Below, piece by piece: positions 55,301-63,805 of a stretch of 64,000 nt of DNA. Each line of letters begins with the position of its first letter. Position 1 is the stretch's first letter. Origin of the DNA: Kitasatospora phosalacinea (GTDB taxonomy: Bacteria; Actinomycetota; Actinomycetes; Streptomycetales; Streptomycetaceae). The notes beneath the pieces were generated by a model. It did no database searches. It was not told where the DNA came from and saw nothing but the letters and a program-made list of their open reading frames with translations. Position numbers and translations under genes: made by a program. The stretch lies in assembly GCF_000717185.1 (NCBI RefSeq), contig NZ_JNYE01000045.1:26874-90873 (forward strand), read 5' to 3'.

Positions 55301-56116
55301 ATGAGGACCGAACCCGTGACCGACGACCTGCTGCAGGAACTCCTCGCCACCGCCGTCGAGGCCGCCACCCGGGCCGGTGCCCTGCTGCGCGACGGCCGCC
55401 CCGCCGACCTCGGGGTGGCCGCCACCAAGAGCAGCCCGGTGGACGTGGTGACCGAGATGGACCTGGCCTCCGAGAAGCTGGTGCTGGAGCTGATCTCCGC
55501 CCGCCGCCCAGACGACGGCTACCTCGGCGAGGAGGGCGCCGACCGCCCCGGCACCAGCGGGGTGCGCTGGGTGGTCGACCCGCTCGACGGCACCGTCAAC
55601 TACCTGTACGGGTTGCCCTCCTGGGCGGTCAGCGTGGCCGCCGAGCTGGACGGCGAGGCGGTCGTCGGCGTGGTCTTCGTGCCCGCCCGGAACGAGCTGT
55701 TCCAGGCCGTGCGCGGCGGCGGCGCGACCCTGGACGGCCGCCCGCTCGCCGTCCGCCCGGCCCCGGACTGGGGGCGGGCGCTGGTGGCCACCGGCTTCGG
55801 CTACCTGCGCGAGCGGCGGGTGCACCAGGCCGAGGTGCTGCACGCGCTGATGGGCGAGGTGCGCGACGTGCGGCGCGGCGGCGCGGCCGCCGTCGACCTG
55901 TGCGACCTGGCGGCCGGCCGCTTCGACGGCTACTACGAGCGCGGCCTGGCCCCCTGGGACCGCGCCGCCGGCCTGCTGATCGCCGCCGAGGCCGGCGCGC
56001 TCACCGGCTCCCGGCCCGGCCTGCCCGCGGACGGCGAGCTGACGGTGGCCGCCCCGCCCGGCGTGTTCGAGCCGCTGCAGGCCCGGCTGGAGGAGCTCGG
56101 CGCCTGGCACGACTGA
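55301..56116 (+). CDS. Inositol monophosphatase family phosphatase
   Basis: 271 residues from ATG 55301. GTG 55316, five codons later, has GAGG at better distance and may be the real start. Metal ligands are in LGEEGAD, WVVDPLDGTVNYLYG and the later APWDRAAGLLIAAEAG, the three diagnostic blocks. Substrates could be inositol phosphate, histidinol phosphate, fructose-1,6-bisphosphate or PAP. Sequence alone does not decide. It probably shares a transcript with hemH. Confidence 0.92.
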   Translation: MRTEPVTDDLLQELLATAVEAATRAGALLRDGRPADLGVAATKSSPVDVVTEMDLASEKLVLELISARRPDDGYLGEEGADRPGTSGVRWVVDPLDGTVNYLYGLPSWAVSVAAELDGEAVVGVVFVPARNELFQAVRGGGATLDGRPLAVRPAPDWGRALVATGFGYLRERRVHQAEVLHALMGEVRDVRRGGAAAVDLCDLAAGRFDGYYERGLAPWDRAAGLLIAAEAGALTGSRPGLPADGELTVAAPPGVFEPLQARLEELGAWHD

Positions 56117-56133
56117 CCCGCCCGCGGGCAGCG

Positions 56134-56170
56134 GAGAGCCCCGGACCGGTGGGACCGGGCCGGGGCTCTC
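56134..56170. terminator. Hairpin after the IMPase-like gene
   Basis: GAGAGCCCCGG (56134-56144) pairs perfectly with CCGGGGCTCTC (56160-56170), 17 bp after the stop and 37 bp from the opposing small gene. Confidence 0.85.
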
Positions 56171-56207
56171 GCGGTGCGTCGTTCGGGAGGTGCGTGGCGG
56201 GGAGCGG

Positions 56208-56393
56208 TCAGGCGGCGGAGCGGTGCGTGCCGAGGACCGGGTCCACGCCGTGTTCGGTGGCGAGGCGCTGGAGGTCCTCCAGCTCGGACTGCTCGACCTC
56301 GGCCAGGAACTCGTCCCCGGACTCGATCGCGCGGTGCAGATCCTGCTCGGCGTTCTTGATCCGCTGAAGGATTCCGGCGGTGAAGGCGTCCAT
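56208..56393 (-). CDS. Small conserved-looking coiled-coil protein
   Basis: 61 residues from ATG 56393, with AAAGGGGG upstream. It is almost entirely helical (FTAGILQRIKNAEQDLHRAI, EFLAEVEQSELEDLQRLATE) and acidic. No known function. It sits between the IMPase-like gene and cutR, divergent from the latter. Confidence 0.75.
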   Translation of the reverse strand: MDAFTAGILQRIKNAEQDLHRAIESGDEFLAEVEQSELEDLQRLATEHGVDPVLGTHRSAA

Positions 56394-56868
56394 ACGGGCC
56401 CCCTTTGCTGTGTCGGACGGGCACGGTCCGAGTGGCCCCCCGGCCCGGAACCCGACAAACCCCGGGCGGGCGCCCCGGACCGGATGCAGGTTCCGGTCAG
56501 GCGCTCGGGCGGCGTGGGAGCCGCGATCCGGTGGCTTTCGTCCCGAAGCCGGTGCGGATGGGGCACTCGGCGGGTGGTGGTGGCCGTGACGCGCCACGGG
56601 GCGACGGCATCACGGTGTGCAGGTGTCCTCCCCACCTCCGATCCGGGGAAACCTCCAACTCTCGTAAAAGTTGCCCGAGTCACAGTCCAAACAGGCGGCA
56701 TCCGCTCCGTTTTCGCGGACGGCGCACCGGACTTACGACTGCTTTACCGCGCGACCAGGCAGGATGGAGGCACCGTCGGATCCGTCTGCCCGGATCCGCG
56801 CCCGGCACCCCACGGCCCGCACGGGCGGTCACACGGCCAGGGCCGCTCCAGCAGAAGGGACAACCACC
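56394..56868. other. Divergent promoter region of the small gene and cutRS
   Basis: About 475 bp without a gene I recognise. An AT-richer patch, CTCTCGTAAAAGTTGCCC near 56660 and GACTTACGACTGCTTTACC near 56730, followed by CAGGAT at 56759, probably contains the cutR promoter. I could not define a -35/-10 pair. Confidence 0.4.
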
Positions 56869-57522
56869 GTGCGGGTACTCGTCGTCGAGGACGAGCAGCT
56901 GCTCGCCGAGGCCGTCGCCACCGGCCTGCGCCGGGAGGCCATGGCGGTCGACGTCGTCTACGACGGGGAGGCCGCGCTGCAGCGGATCGCCGTGAACGAC
57001 TACGACGTGGTGGTGCTCGACCGGGACCTTCCGCTCGTCCACGGCGACGACGTCTGCCGCCGGGTCGTCGAGCAGGGCCTGGCCACCCGGGTGATCATGC
57101 TCACCGCGTCCGGCGACATCAGCGACCGGGTCGAGGGCCTGGAGATCGGGGCCGACGACTACCTCCCCAAACCGTTCGCCTTCAGCGAACTCGTGGCCCG
57201 GGTACGGGCCCTGGGCCGCCGCGCCACCGTCCCGCTGCCCCCCGTGCTGGAGCGCGCCGGGATCAGCCTGGACCCGGGCCGCCGCGAGGTCATCCGGGAC
57301 GGCAAGCCCGTCCAGCTCGCGCCCAAGGAGTTCGCCGTCCTGGAGGTCCTGATGCGGGCCGGCGGCGCCGTCGTCTCCGCCGAGCAGCTGCTGGAGAAGG
57401 CCTGGGACGAGCACACCGACCCGTTCACCAACGTGGTCCGGGTCACCGTGATGACCCTGCGCCGCAAGCTCGGCGACCCGCCGGTGATCGTCACCGTGCC
57501 CGGTTCCGGGTACCGGGTGTGA
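56869..57522 (+). CDS. cutR: Response regulator CutR (OmpR/PhoB family)
   Basis: 217 residues from GTG 56869. The receiver has E7/D8/E9, phosphoacceptor D51 in VVVLDRDLPLVHGDDVCRR, T79 in MLTASGD and K101 in YLPKPF. The winged helix has LAPKEFAVLEVLMRAGGAVV and NVVRVTVMTLRRKLGDPP. It closely matches S. coelicolor/S. lividans CutR as I recall it. CutRS was first linked to copper and antibiotic production, and later to secretion stress. It is followed 43 bp later by its kinase. Confidence 0.95.
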   Translation: MRVLVVEDEQLLAEAVATGLRREAMAVDVVYDGEAALQRIAVNDYDVVVLDRDLPLVHGDDVCRRVVEQGLATRVIMLTASGDISDRVEGLEIGADDYLPKPFAFSELVARVRALGRRATVPLPPVLERAGISLDPGRREVIRDGKPVQLAPKEFAVLEVLMRAGGAVVSAEQLLEKAWDEHTDPFTNVVRVTVMTLRRKLGDPPVIVTVPGSGYRV

Positions 57523-57565
57523 CCCGCACCCCCGAACCACCCACCGTCTGAGAGGACTTCCGGCC

Positions 57566-58867
57566 ATGACCACCCCGCCACTCCCCGGCGGGGCCCCCGG
57601 CACGCCCGCCCAGGGTCCGGACCAGGTGCCCCCGCGACCGACGCACCCCCCGCGCCGATCCGACCGAGACCGGGCCGACGACACCTACCACCCCGGCGAC
57701 GGCCTGTTCGCCTGGCTGTCGCTGCGCCCCACCATCCGGATCAGGCTCACCCTGCTGTACGGCGGGATGTTCCTGATGGCCGGGGTGGTCCTGCTGCTGC
57801 TGATGTACTACTTCGTCCGCTCCGCCTTCGACCAGGCCCAGCTGCCGCACCTCACCCTCGGCCGCGGCGTCGCGATCACCGTCAACGGCGAGACGATCAG
57901 CGACCAGAAGACCCTGGACCAGGTGATGACCGCCCTCCAGGAGGGCAGCAGCAACCAGGCCCTGTCCACCCTGCTGCGCCGCGCCCTGACCGCCCTGGTC
58001 TTCCTGGCCGTGATCGCCTTCGCGGTCGGCTACGCGATGGCCGGCCGGGTGCTCCACCCGCTCGGCCGGATCACCCGCACCGCCCGCGAGGTGGCCGGCA
58101 GCGACCTGCACCGCCGGATCGACCTGGACGGCCCCGACGACGAGCTCAAGGAGCTCGCCGACACCTTCGACGAGATGCTGGAGCGCCTGGACCGCGCCTT
58201 CGACTCCCAGCGCCGCTTCGTCGCCAACGCCTCGCACGAGCTGCGCACCCCGCTGGCGATCAACCGCACCCTGCTGGAGGTCCAGCTCGCCGACCCGGAG
58301 GCCTCGCCCGACCTCCAGCAGCTCGGCAAGACCCTGCTGGCCACCAACGAGCGCAGCGAGCAGCTGGTCGAGGGCCTGCTGCTGCTCGCCCGCAGCGAGA
58401 ACGAGCTCACCGACCGCCGCCCGGTCGACCTCGCCGAGGTCGCCCAGCGTGCGATGGAGCAGACCCGCTCCGAGGCCGCCACCCGCGAGGTCGAGCTGCG
58501 CGCCCGGCTCGCGCCCGCCCCCGCGCAGGGCAACGGCGTGCTGCTGGAGCGGATCGCGCTCAACCTGCTGCAGAACGGCGCCCGCTACAACAGCCCCGGC
58601 GGCTGGGTGGAGATCACCACCGCGGCGGTCCGCGGCGGGGGCGGCGAGCTGGTGGTCAGCAACACCGGCCCGGTCGTCCCCGGCTACGAGCTGGAGCACA
58701 TCTTCGAACCGTTCCGCCGCCTGAAGAGCACCGACCGCACCCGCAGCGACAAGGGCGTCGGGCTCGGCCTGTCCATCGTCCGCTCCGTGGTGCGCGCCCA
58801 CGGAGGCACCATCGAGGCCACTGCCCGCCCCGGAGGCGGCCTGCGGGTGCAGGTCCGCATCCCGTAG
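57566..58867 (+). CDS. cutS: Sensor histidine kinase CutS
   Basis: 433 residues. A ~50-residue Pro/Arg/Asp-rich cytoplasmic head precedes TM1 (LTLLYGGMFLMAGVVLLLLM), a short ~55-residue extracytoplasmic loop (from YFVRSAFDQAQLPHL to LSTLLRRAL), TM2 (ALVFLAVIAFAVGYAMAG), a HAMP domain, and HisKA with H224 in ANASHELRTPLA. The ATPase shows LLQNGARYNSPG (N box) and DKGVGLGLSIVRSVV (G2). The loop contains no Cys in this sequence. ATG 57566 follows GAGGACTTCC. Confidence 0.94.
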   Translation: MTTPPLPGGAPGTPAQGPDQVPPRPTHPPRRSDRDRADDTYHPGDGLFAWLSLRPTIRIRLTLLYGGMFLMAGVVLLLLMYYFVRSAFDQAQLPHLTLGRGVAITVNGETISDQKTLDQVMTALQEGSSNQALSTLLRRALTALVFLAVIAFAVGYAMAGRVLHPLGRITRTAREVAGSDLHRRIDLDGPDDELKELADTFDEMLERLDRAFDSQRRFVANASHELRTPLAINRTLLEVQLADPEASPDLQQLGKTLLATNERSEQLVEGLLLLARSENELTDRRPVDLAEVAQRAMEQTRSEAATREVELRARLAPAPAQGNGVLLERIALNLLQNGARYNSPGGWVEITTAAVRGGGGELVVSNTGPVVPGYELEHIFEPFRRLKSTDRTRSDKGVGLGLSIVRSVVRAHGGTIEATARPGGGLRVQVRIP

Positions 58868-59008
58868 CCGCCGCCCCGCCCCGGGGCCGCAGATGCCCCG
58901 TCCAGGCGCTCCGGCCCCGCGGCACTTCCCCCAGCCGCCCCCGTCCAGCCGTGTCGGAACGACATAAGCGCTGGACAGGGGCGGCTTGTCATTTGCGCCC
59001 GCGACAAC

Positions 59009-59039
59009 TTACGGTGTCGTAACCTACGCAGCCGTAGGT
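59009..59039. promoter_or_regulatory. Two adjoining dyads upstream of the desaturase gene
   Basis: TTACG-GTGT-CGTAA (59009-59022) and ACCTACG-CAGC-CGTAGGT (59022-59039) are both perfect inverted repeats and share one base. They end 29 bp before GTG 59069. The sequence is typical of TetR-type operators at fatty-acid desaturase genes. The regulator is not encoded nearby. Confidence 0.7.
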
Positions 59040-59068
59040 CAGCCCGCCCCCTCCGCAGGAGCAACGCC

Positions 59069-60046
59069 GTGACCATCGCCCCCGTGCAGCGCACCGCCAC
59101 GACCGCCTGGACCGACGCCAGGCTGATCCTCGCGCTCGAAGAGGTCGTGGAGACCGAGCTCAACCGCCACCTCAAGGTGGCCAAGGAGTGGATGCCGCAC
59201 GAGTACGTGCCGTGGAGCCAGGGACGGGACTTCGACGGGGTGCTCGGCGGCGAGGCGTGGTCGCTGGAGCAGTCCAAGGTCACCCCGCTGGGCCGGATCT
59301 CGCTGGTGGTCAACCTGCTCACCGAGGACAACCTGCCGAGCTACCACCACGAGATCGCCAGCATGTTCGGCCGCGAGGGCGCCTGGGGCACCTGGGTGCA
59401 CCGCTGGACCGCCGAGGAGGGCCGGCACGGGATAGCGCTCCGCGACTACCTGCTGGCCACCCGCGCCGTCGACCCGGTCGAGCTGGAGCGGGCCCGGATG
59501 GCGCACATGTCCGAGGGCTTCGAGTCCGACAACGCGCACAGCATGCTGCAGTCCGTCGCCTACGTCGCCTTCCAGGAGCTGGCCACCCGGATCGCCCACC
59601 GCAACACCGGCCACCACTCCGGCGACCCGCTCTGCGACCAGCTGCTGGCCAAGATCGCCAACGACGAGAACCTGCACATGGTCTTCTACCGGAACCTGCT
59701 CAAGGCCGCCCTGGAGCTCGCCCCCGACGAGGCCATGCGCGCCATCGCCGACGTGGTGATCAACTTCCGGATGCCCGGCCACGGCATGCCCGGCTTCGAG
59801 CGCTCCGCCGCCCAGATCGCCATCGGCGGCATCTACAACCTGCGGATCCACCACGACGACGTGCTGCAGCCCGTGCTGCGCCACCTGAAGGTCATGGAGA
59901 TCTCCGGCCTCGGCCCGGTCGGCCAGCACGCCCAGGACGAGCTGGGGGCCTTCCTGGCCGGTCTGGACGCCCAGGCGACCCGCTTCGACGAGCGCCAGGC
60001 CGCACTGCTCGCCCGCCGCGCCGCCGCGGCCGCCGCCAGGGCCTGA
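59069..60046 (+). CDS. Acyl-[acyl-carrier-protein] desaturase (ferritin-like diiron)
   Basis: 325 residues from GTG 59069, with CAGGAG upstream. The four-helix diiron site is visible: E in VVETELNRHL, E and H in LTEDNLPSYHHE, EExxH in TAEEGRHG, E in FQELATRIAHRN and ExxH in NDENLHMVF. It matches the DesA/FA_desaturase_2 family, which introduces a double bond into acyl-ACP with O2 and reduced ferredoxin. Unlike plant stearoyl desaturases it lacks a transit peptide. Control at the upstream dyads would adapt membrane fluidity. Confidence 0.94.
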   Translation: MTIAPVQRTATTAWTDARLILALEEVVETELNRHLKVAKEWMPHEYVPWSQGRDFDGVLGGEAWSLEQSKVTPLGRISLVVNLLTEDNLPSYHHEIASMFGREGAWGTWVHRWTAEEGRHGIALRDYLLATRAVDPVELERARMAHMSEGFESDNAHSMLQSVAYVAFQELATRIAHRNTGHHSGDPLCDQLLAKIANDENLHMVFYRNLLKAALELAPDEAMRAIADVVINFRMPGHGMPGFERSAAQIAIGGIYNLRIHHDDVLQPVLRHLKVMEISGLGPVGQHAQDELGAFLAGLDAQATRFDERQAALLARRAAAAAARA

Positions 60047-60096
60047 CCGCCGGGCCCGGAGCACCGGGCCCAGGCCTCCCGCCCCGGGCCCTCCGA

Positions 60097-60122
60097 CCCC
60101 GGCCGCCGACGGGCGGCCGGGG
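60097..60122 (+). terminator. Hairpin after the desaturase gene
   Basis: CCCCGGCCGCC (60097-60107), loop GACG, GGCGGCCGGGG (60112-60122), a perfect 11-bp stem 50 bp after the stop. Confidence 0.75.
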
Positions 60123-60622
60123 CGCTCGGACGTACCGGTGGGCATGCGGACAATTCGGCCGCGCGCACCCGCACCGAAAGGCCCGCTTTGGCGGCAAACG
60201 CCCGCTCCCGGGTCCAATGTGACGAAACTCACAGCTGTCCGGAAGGTGCCCCCGGGTCCCCTGATGGGGTGATCACCCGTTCGGGCGATGTGGTTGCGCT
60301 CGGTGATCGCCGGGTTCGGCGGCTGCCGCCCGGCTCGATCGCCAAGACCCTTTCGCGGAAGCGGAGTTGCCGCCCCCCGTGTTCCCGAACAGGCACGCAG
60401 GGTGATGGCCGAAGAGTTCCGGTCCGAACCTCTTCACCCGTACGGTGGACAGTGTTCGGACCCCGTTCGATCATCCCGACGGGTCACTGTCCGGATGTCG
60501 ATTGAGTAACAGGGCTTGAAGTAAGGCACAATCTCGGCCTCGGGTCGGGCACAAGACCGGCCCCCCAGGCGTTACGTGCGCTGGAGACACCCGCACACAC
60601 CCAAAGGGGGAGAGCGAAAACT
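60123..60622. promoter_or_regulatory. Upstream region of the DUF4193 gene
   Basis: About 500 bp without a recognised gene and less GC-rich than average. The best promoter candidate is TTGAGT (60502-60507), 19 bp, CACAAT (60527-60532), giving an ~85-nt leader. GGGGGAGAG at 60606-60614 is the ribosome binding site. Confidence 0.45.
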
Positions 60623-60922
60623 ATGGCAACGGACTACGACACCCCACGCAAGACCGATGACGACCTCAACGAGGACAGCATCGAGGAACTCAAGGCCCGT
60701 CGGAACGAGAAGGCGTCCAGCTCCGTGGACGTCGACGAGTACGACGCCAACGAGGGACTGGAGCTTCCGGGCGCCGATCTCTCGAACGAGGAGCTCTCGG
60801 TTCGAGTGCTGCCCCGCCAGGCCGACGAGTTCACCTGCATGAGCTGCTTCCTGGTGCACCACCGGAGCCAGCTCTACAGCGAGAAGAACGGCCAGCCGAT
60901 CTGCCGGGACTGCGGCGCCTGA
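60623..60922 (+). CDS. DUF4193 family small zinc-ribbon protein
   Basis: 99 residues. An acidic, disordered N-terminal half (DTPRKTDDDLNEDSIEELKA) and a C-terminal zinc ribbon with CMSC (C72, C75) and CRDC (C94, C97). DUF4193 proteins are conserved across actinobacteria and encoded close to dut and DUF3093/DUF3710 genes, as here. Their function is not established. The long AT-richer upstream region suggests high or regulated expression. Confidence 0.92.
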   Translation: MATDYDTPRKTDDDLNEDSIEELKARRNEKASSSVDVDEYDANEGLELPGADLSNEELSVRVLPRQADEFTCMSCFLVHHRSQLYSEKNGQPICRDCGA

Positions 60923-61089
60923 AAACGGAGCGGCACTGGCCCGGGCGGGCGACACCCCTCCGCCGGCCCGGTACGCCGCCCCGTCCGGCCTTGAGCAGCG
61001 GGGCCGGAGGCAGAAGCAGCGACCGTCCCGAGCGGTCGCACCCGGTAGAGCGCGAGCCGCGCGCCTGCCCCCGCAGGGCTCGCAGACGA

Positions 61090-61135
61090 GCCGAAAGGGA
61101 CGGTCCCACCCCCGGGTGGGACCGTCCCTTTCGGC
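61090..61135. terminator. Perfect 22-bp hairpin between DUF4193 and DUF3093 genes
   Basis: Arms 61090-61111 and 61114-61135 are perfect complements around CC. It is the strongest stem in the window, followed by no T-run. It lies 167 bp after the DUF4193 stop and 49 bp from the opposing stop, and probably terminates both. Confidence 0.85.
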
Positions 61136-61184
61136 GTGCCAGGGCCCGTTCCGAGCCCGTTCCCGGGCCCGTGCCGCGTAGCTT

Positions 61185-61649
61185 TCAGCGGCTCCGCTCG
61201 GAACCGCGCGCACCGGCCGCGGCCTCGGCCAGCGCGTCCGCCAGCTTCTGCGGGGAACGGGTCGACAGGTACAGGTACGGGGTCGGGTCGGCCGGGTCGG
61301 TCACCTCGACCTTCAGCGCCGTCGGCACGTAGCTGCGCAGCAGCATGAAGGCCCGCGGATCGGCCTTCACCGACCGCCAGGCCACCGCCTCCTTCGGGTT
61401 CAGCACCTCGGCCGCCCCCAGCGCGCTCAGCGGGACCCGGGCCGACCCGGCCACCAGCGAACCCTGCACCACCCGGATCCGCGCCGAGCCGTAGCTGCTC
61501 AGCGCGGCCGCCCCCGCGGCCACCCCCACCACCAGCCCGACCAGCGCGCCCACCCCGCTGAACCGGAGCAGGACCAGCGCGAGCGAGAGCCCGAGCGCCA
61601 CGGACAGCAGCCACCAGGACCGCGGGACGGTGAGACGTTCCTCGTACAT
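61185..61649 (-). CDS. DUF3093 family membrane protein
   Basis: 154 residues from ATG 61649. An upstream ATG at 61658 lies inside the -10 hexamer and is less likely. Two N-terminal helices, WWLLSVALGLSLALVLLRFS and VGALVGLVVGVAAGAAALSS, are followed by a PH-like domain (RVPLSALGAAEVLNPKEAVA, PTPYLYLSTRSPQKLADALA). The family is actinobacterial and of unknown function. It commonly neighbours dut. Confidence 0.9.
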   Translation of the reverse strand: MYEERLTVPRSWWLLSVALGLSLALVLLRFSGVGALVGLVVGVAAGAAALSSYGSARIRVVQGSLVAGSARVPLSALGAAEVLNPKEAVAWRSVKADPRAFMLLRSYVPTALKVEVTDPADPTPYLYLSTRSPQKLADALAEAAAGARGSERSR

Positions 61650-61656
61650 GCCCCCC

Positions 61657-61662
61657 ATTGTG
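61657..61662 (-). promoter_or_regulatory. -10-like hexamer for a leaderless start of the DUF3093 gene
   Basis: Minus-strand CACAAT, 7 bp of GGGGGGC, ATG 61649. The surrounding CCCACAATGGGGGGC nearly repeats the motif found on both sides of the parC/M16 region. Confidence 0.45.
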
Positions 61663-61732
61663 GGCGCTCCACACGGCGGACCGGCCGCCCGGGGCCGGTC
61701 CGCCGGCCCTGTCCCGGGAAACTACCGGCAGG

Positions 61733-61738
61733 TAGGGT
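61733..61738 (+). promoter_or_regulatory. -10-like hexamer for a leaderless start of the thioesterase gene
   Basis: TAGGGT, 7 bp, GTG 61746. No ribosome binding site lies between. Confidence 0.5.
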
Positions 61739-61745
61739 CGGCGCC

Positions 61746-62330
61746 GTGAACGGACCCACCACCCCCACCACCCCGCCCGCGGACGCCGTCCTCCCCGACC
61801 GCTCCCCGCTGGCCCCCGCGCCCGGCACCCTCATCGGCTCCCACTACGACGAGTGCTTCGGCTGCGGACCGCAGCACCCCCAGGGCCTCCAACTCACCGC
61901 CGTCGCGGGCGAACACCTCAACGTCACCGCGCAGTTCACCGTCAAGCAGGCCCACCAGGGCGGCCCCGGCCTGGCCCACGGCGGCGTCCTGGTCAGCGCC
62001 ATGGACGAGACCCTCGGCACGCTCAACTGGCTGCTCGGCGCCCCCGCCGTCACCGGCCGCCTGGAGACCGACTTCGTCCGCCCCGTCCCCGTCGACTCCG
62101 TGCTGCACATCCGCGCCCGGGTGACCGGCGTGCACGGCCGCAAGGTCTACAGCGCCGCCGAGGGCCGCATCGACGGCCCCGAAGGACCGGTCGCCATCCG
62201 GGCGCAGGCGCTCTTCATCCAGGTGAAGCTGGAACACTTCACCACGCACGGTCGTCCAGAGGACGTGCAGAAGGTCCTGGACGACCCGGACCAGATCAAG
62301 CGCGCCCGAGCCTTCGAGGTGAACCCGTGA
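61746..62330 (+). CDS. PaaI-type hotdog thioesterase
   Basis: 194 residues. The N-terminus has [14 protein letters not shown], a Cys pair seen in many PaaI-like proteins. The hotdog core carries [20 protein letters not shown], with the acidic catalytic position in MDET and the HGG turn, followed by [20 protein letters not shown]. Acyl-CoA hydrolysis is the known family activity. The exact substrate is unknown. The stop overlaps the dut start by 4 bp (GTGA), so the genes are coupled. Confidence 0.88.
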   Translation: MNGPTTPTTPPADAVLPDRSPLAPAPGTLIGSHYDECFGCGPQHPQGLQLTAVAGEHLNVTAQFTVKQAHQGGPGLAHGGVLVSAMDETLGTLNWLLGAPAVTGRLETDFVRPVPVDSVLHIRARVTGVHGRKVYSAAEGRIDGPEGPVAIRAQALFIQVKLEHFTTHGRPEDVQKVLDDPDQIKRARAFEVNP

Positions 62331-62794
62331 CCGACCCCGTCCGCCCGCCCGTCGACATCCTGATCCGCCGGCTCGACCCGGAGATCCCGCTGCCCGCCTA
62401 CGAGCACCCCGGCGACGCCGGAGCCGACCTCCGCACCACCGTCGACGCCGAACTCGCCCCCGGCGAACGGGCCCTGCTCCCCACCGGCATCTCCATCGCG
62501 CTACCGGACGGTTACGCGGCGTTCGTGCACCCGCGGTCAGGACTCGCGGTCCGCTGCGGAGTTGCGCTGGTGAACGCCCCGGGGACGGTCGATGCCGGGT
62601 ACCGTGGTGAGATCAAGGTGATCGTCGTCAACCTGGACCCCAAGGAGCCCGTCCGCTTCAAGCGGGGCGACCGGATCGCCCAGCTGGTCATCCAGCAGGT
62701 CGAGAAGGCGCGCTTCCACGAGGTGGGTGAACTCCCGGGTTCGCTCCGTGCCGAAGGCGGGTTCGGGTCGACCGGGGGCCACGCCGCGGTCTAG
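62327..62794 (+). CDS. dut: dUTP diphosphatase (dUTPase)
   Basis: 155 residues from GTG 62327, with GAGGTG upstream. All five trimeric dUTPase motifs are present: [29 protein letters not shown] with the catalytic Asp and Tyr, [10 protein letters not shown], and the C-terminal EGGFGSTGG arm. It hydrolyses dUTP to dUMP, keeping uracil out of DNA and feeding dTMP synthesis. Translationally coupled to the thioesterase gene. Confidence 0.97.
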   Translation: MTDPVRPPVDILIRRLDPEIPLPAYEHPGDAGADLRTTVDAELAPGERALLPTGISIALPDGYAAFVHPRSGLAVRCGVALVNAPGTVDAGYRGEIKVIVVNLDPKEPVRFKRGDRIAQLVIQQVEKARFHEVGELPGSLRAEGGFGSTGGHAAV

Positions 62795-62945
62795 CATGCG
62801 CCGCGGCCTCGGTTCCGCCGGGCAGCACGACGAGCGGGTGGAAGCGGTGCGATTGCAGCGGTTTTCGGCCGGTCCGATGGGTAGCAGGTAGCAGATATTC
62901 GCGTTCGGTCTTGGATTCGGTCTTGGACCGGGAAGGACAGTGACC

Positions 62946-63749
62946 GTGTTCCGTCGTCGCAAGAGCGAGGACGCTGTCGAGCAGCTCGCCGAGGACGCCA
63001 TCAGCGCCGACGAGACGGCCGATGACGTCGAGGGTTCCGTCGAGAACGAGAACGAGAACGAGAACGACACCGAACCGGACCCGGCCGACCGGGTCGGCCT
63101 CCCGCCGGCCCCGCGCCCGGACGGGCCGTGGGACGTCTCCGAGCTGGAGAAGCCCGAGGAGGGCCGCGTCGACCTCGGGGGCCTGCTGGTCCCCGGCGTC
63201 GAGGGCATGGAGCTACGGGTCGAGGTCGCCGGTGACGCGATCGTCGCCGCCACCCTCGTCCTGGGCAACAGCGCCATCCAGCTCCAGGCGTTCGCCGCCC
63301 CCAAGTCGGAGGGCATCTGGGGCGAGGTCCGCGAGGAGATCGCCAACGGCATCACCGGCCAGGGCGGCGCCGTCGAGGAGGAAGAGGGCCCGCTCGGCTG
63401 GCACCTCCGCGCCCAGGTCCCCGTCCCGCTGCCGAACGGCACCCAGGGCGCCCAGCTGGTCCGCTTCGTCGGCTGCGACGGCCCCCGCTGGTTCCTCCGC
63501 GGTGTGATCTCCGGCCAGGCGGCCGTCCAGCCCGACATGGCGGGCCTCCTGGAGGAGGTCTTCCGCCAGACCGTCGTGGTCCGCGGCGAGGCCCCCATGG
63601 CCCCCCGCGACCCCATCGTCCTCAAGCTCCCCGAGGACGCCCAGATGGTCGCGGACGGTGCCGCCGCCCCCACCGAGCCCGACTCGCCGTACGCCGGCGG
63701 CTCGATCGACCCCTACTCGCGCGGCCCCGAGATCACCGAGGTCCACTGA
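62946..63749 (+). CDS. DUF3710 family protein
   Basis: 267 residues from GTG 62946, chosen because GGAAGG lies 9 bp upstream and family members start with FRRRK-like residues. GTG 62940 is two codons earlier. An acidic, Glu/Asn-repeat N-terminal part (~35-45) precedes the conserved core PPAPRPDGPWDVSELEKPEE, GMELRVEVAGDAIVAATLVL, EGIWGEVREEIANGI and GPRWFLRGVISGQAAVQPD. Actinobacterial family of unknown function, regularly found next to dut. Confidence 0.92.
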   Translation: MFRRRKSEDAVEQLAEDAISADETADDVEGSVENENENENDTEPDPADRVGLPPAPRPDGPWDVSELEKPEEGRVDLGGLLVPGVEGMELRVEVAGDAIVAATLVLGNSAIQLQAFAAPKSEGIWGEVREEIANGITGQGGAVEEEEGPLGWHLRAQVPVPLPNGTQGAQLVRFVGCDGPRWFLRGVISGQAAVQPDMAGLLEEVFRQTVVVRGEAPMAPRDPIVLKLPEDAQMVADGAAAPTEPDSPYAGGSIDPYSRGPEITEVH

Positions 63750-63773
63750 CCTTCCGGACGCTCCGCGTCCCCT

Positions 63774-63805
63774 TCCGCCCCCGTGCCACCCGGCGCGGGG
63801 GCGGA
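63774..63805 (+). terminator. Hairpin with downstream T-rich stretch after the DUF3710 gene
   Basis: A 14-bp stem (63774-63787 with 63792-63805), one U-G wobble, loop ACCC, followed by TTTGCTTTGC. It is the most classical rho-independent-like terminator in the window. Confidence 0.85.
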
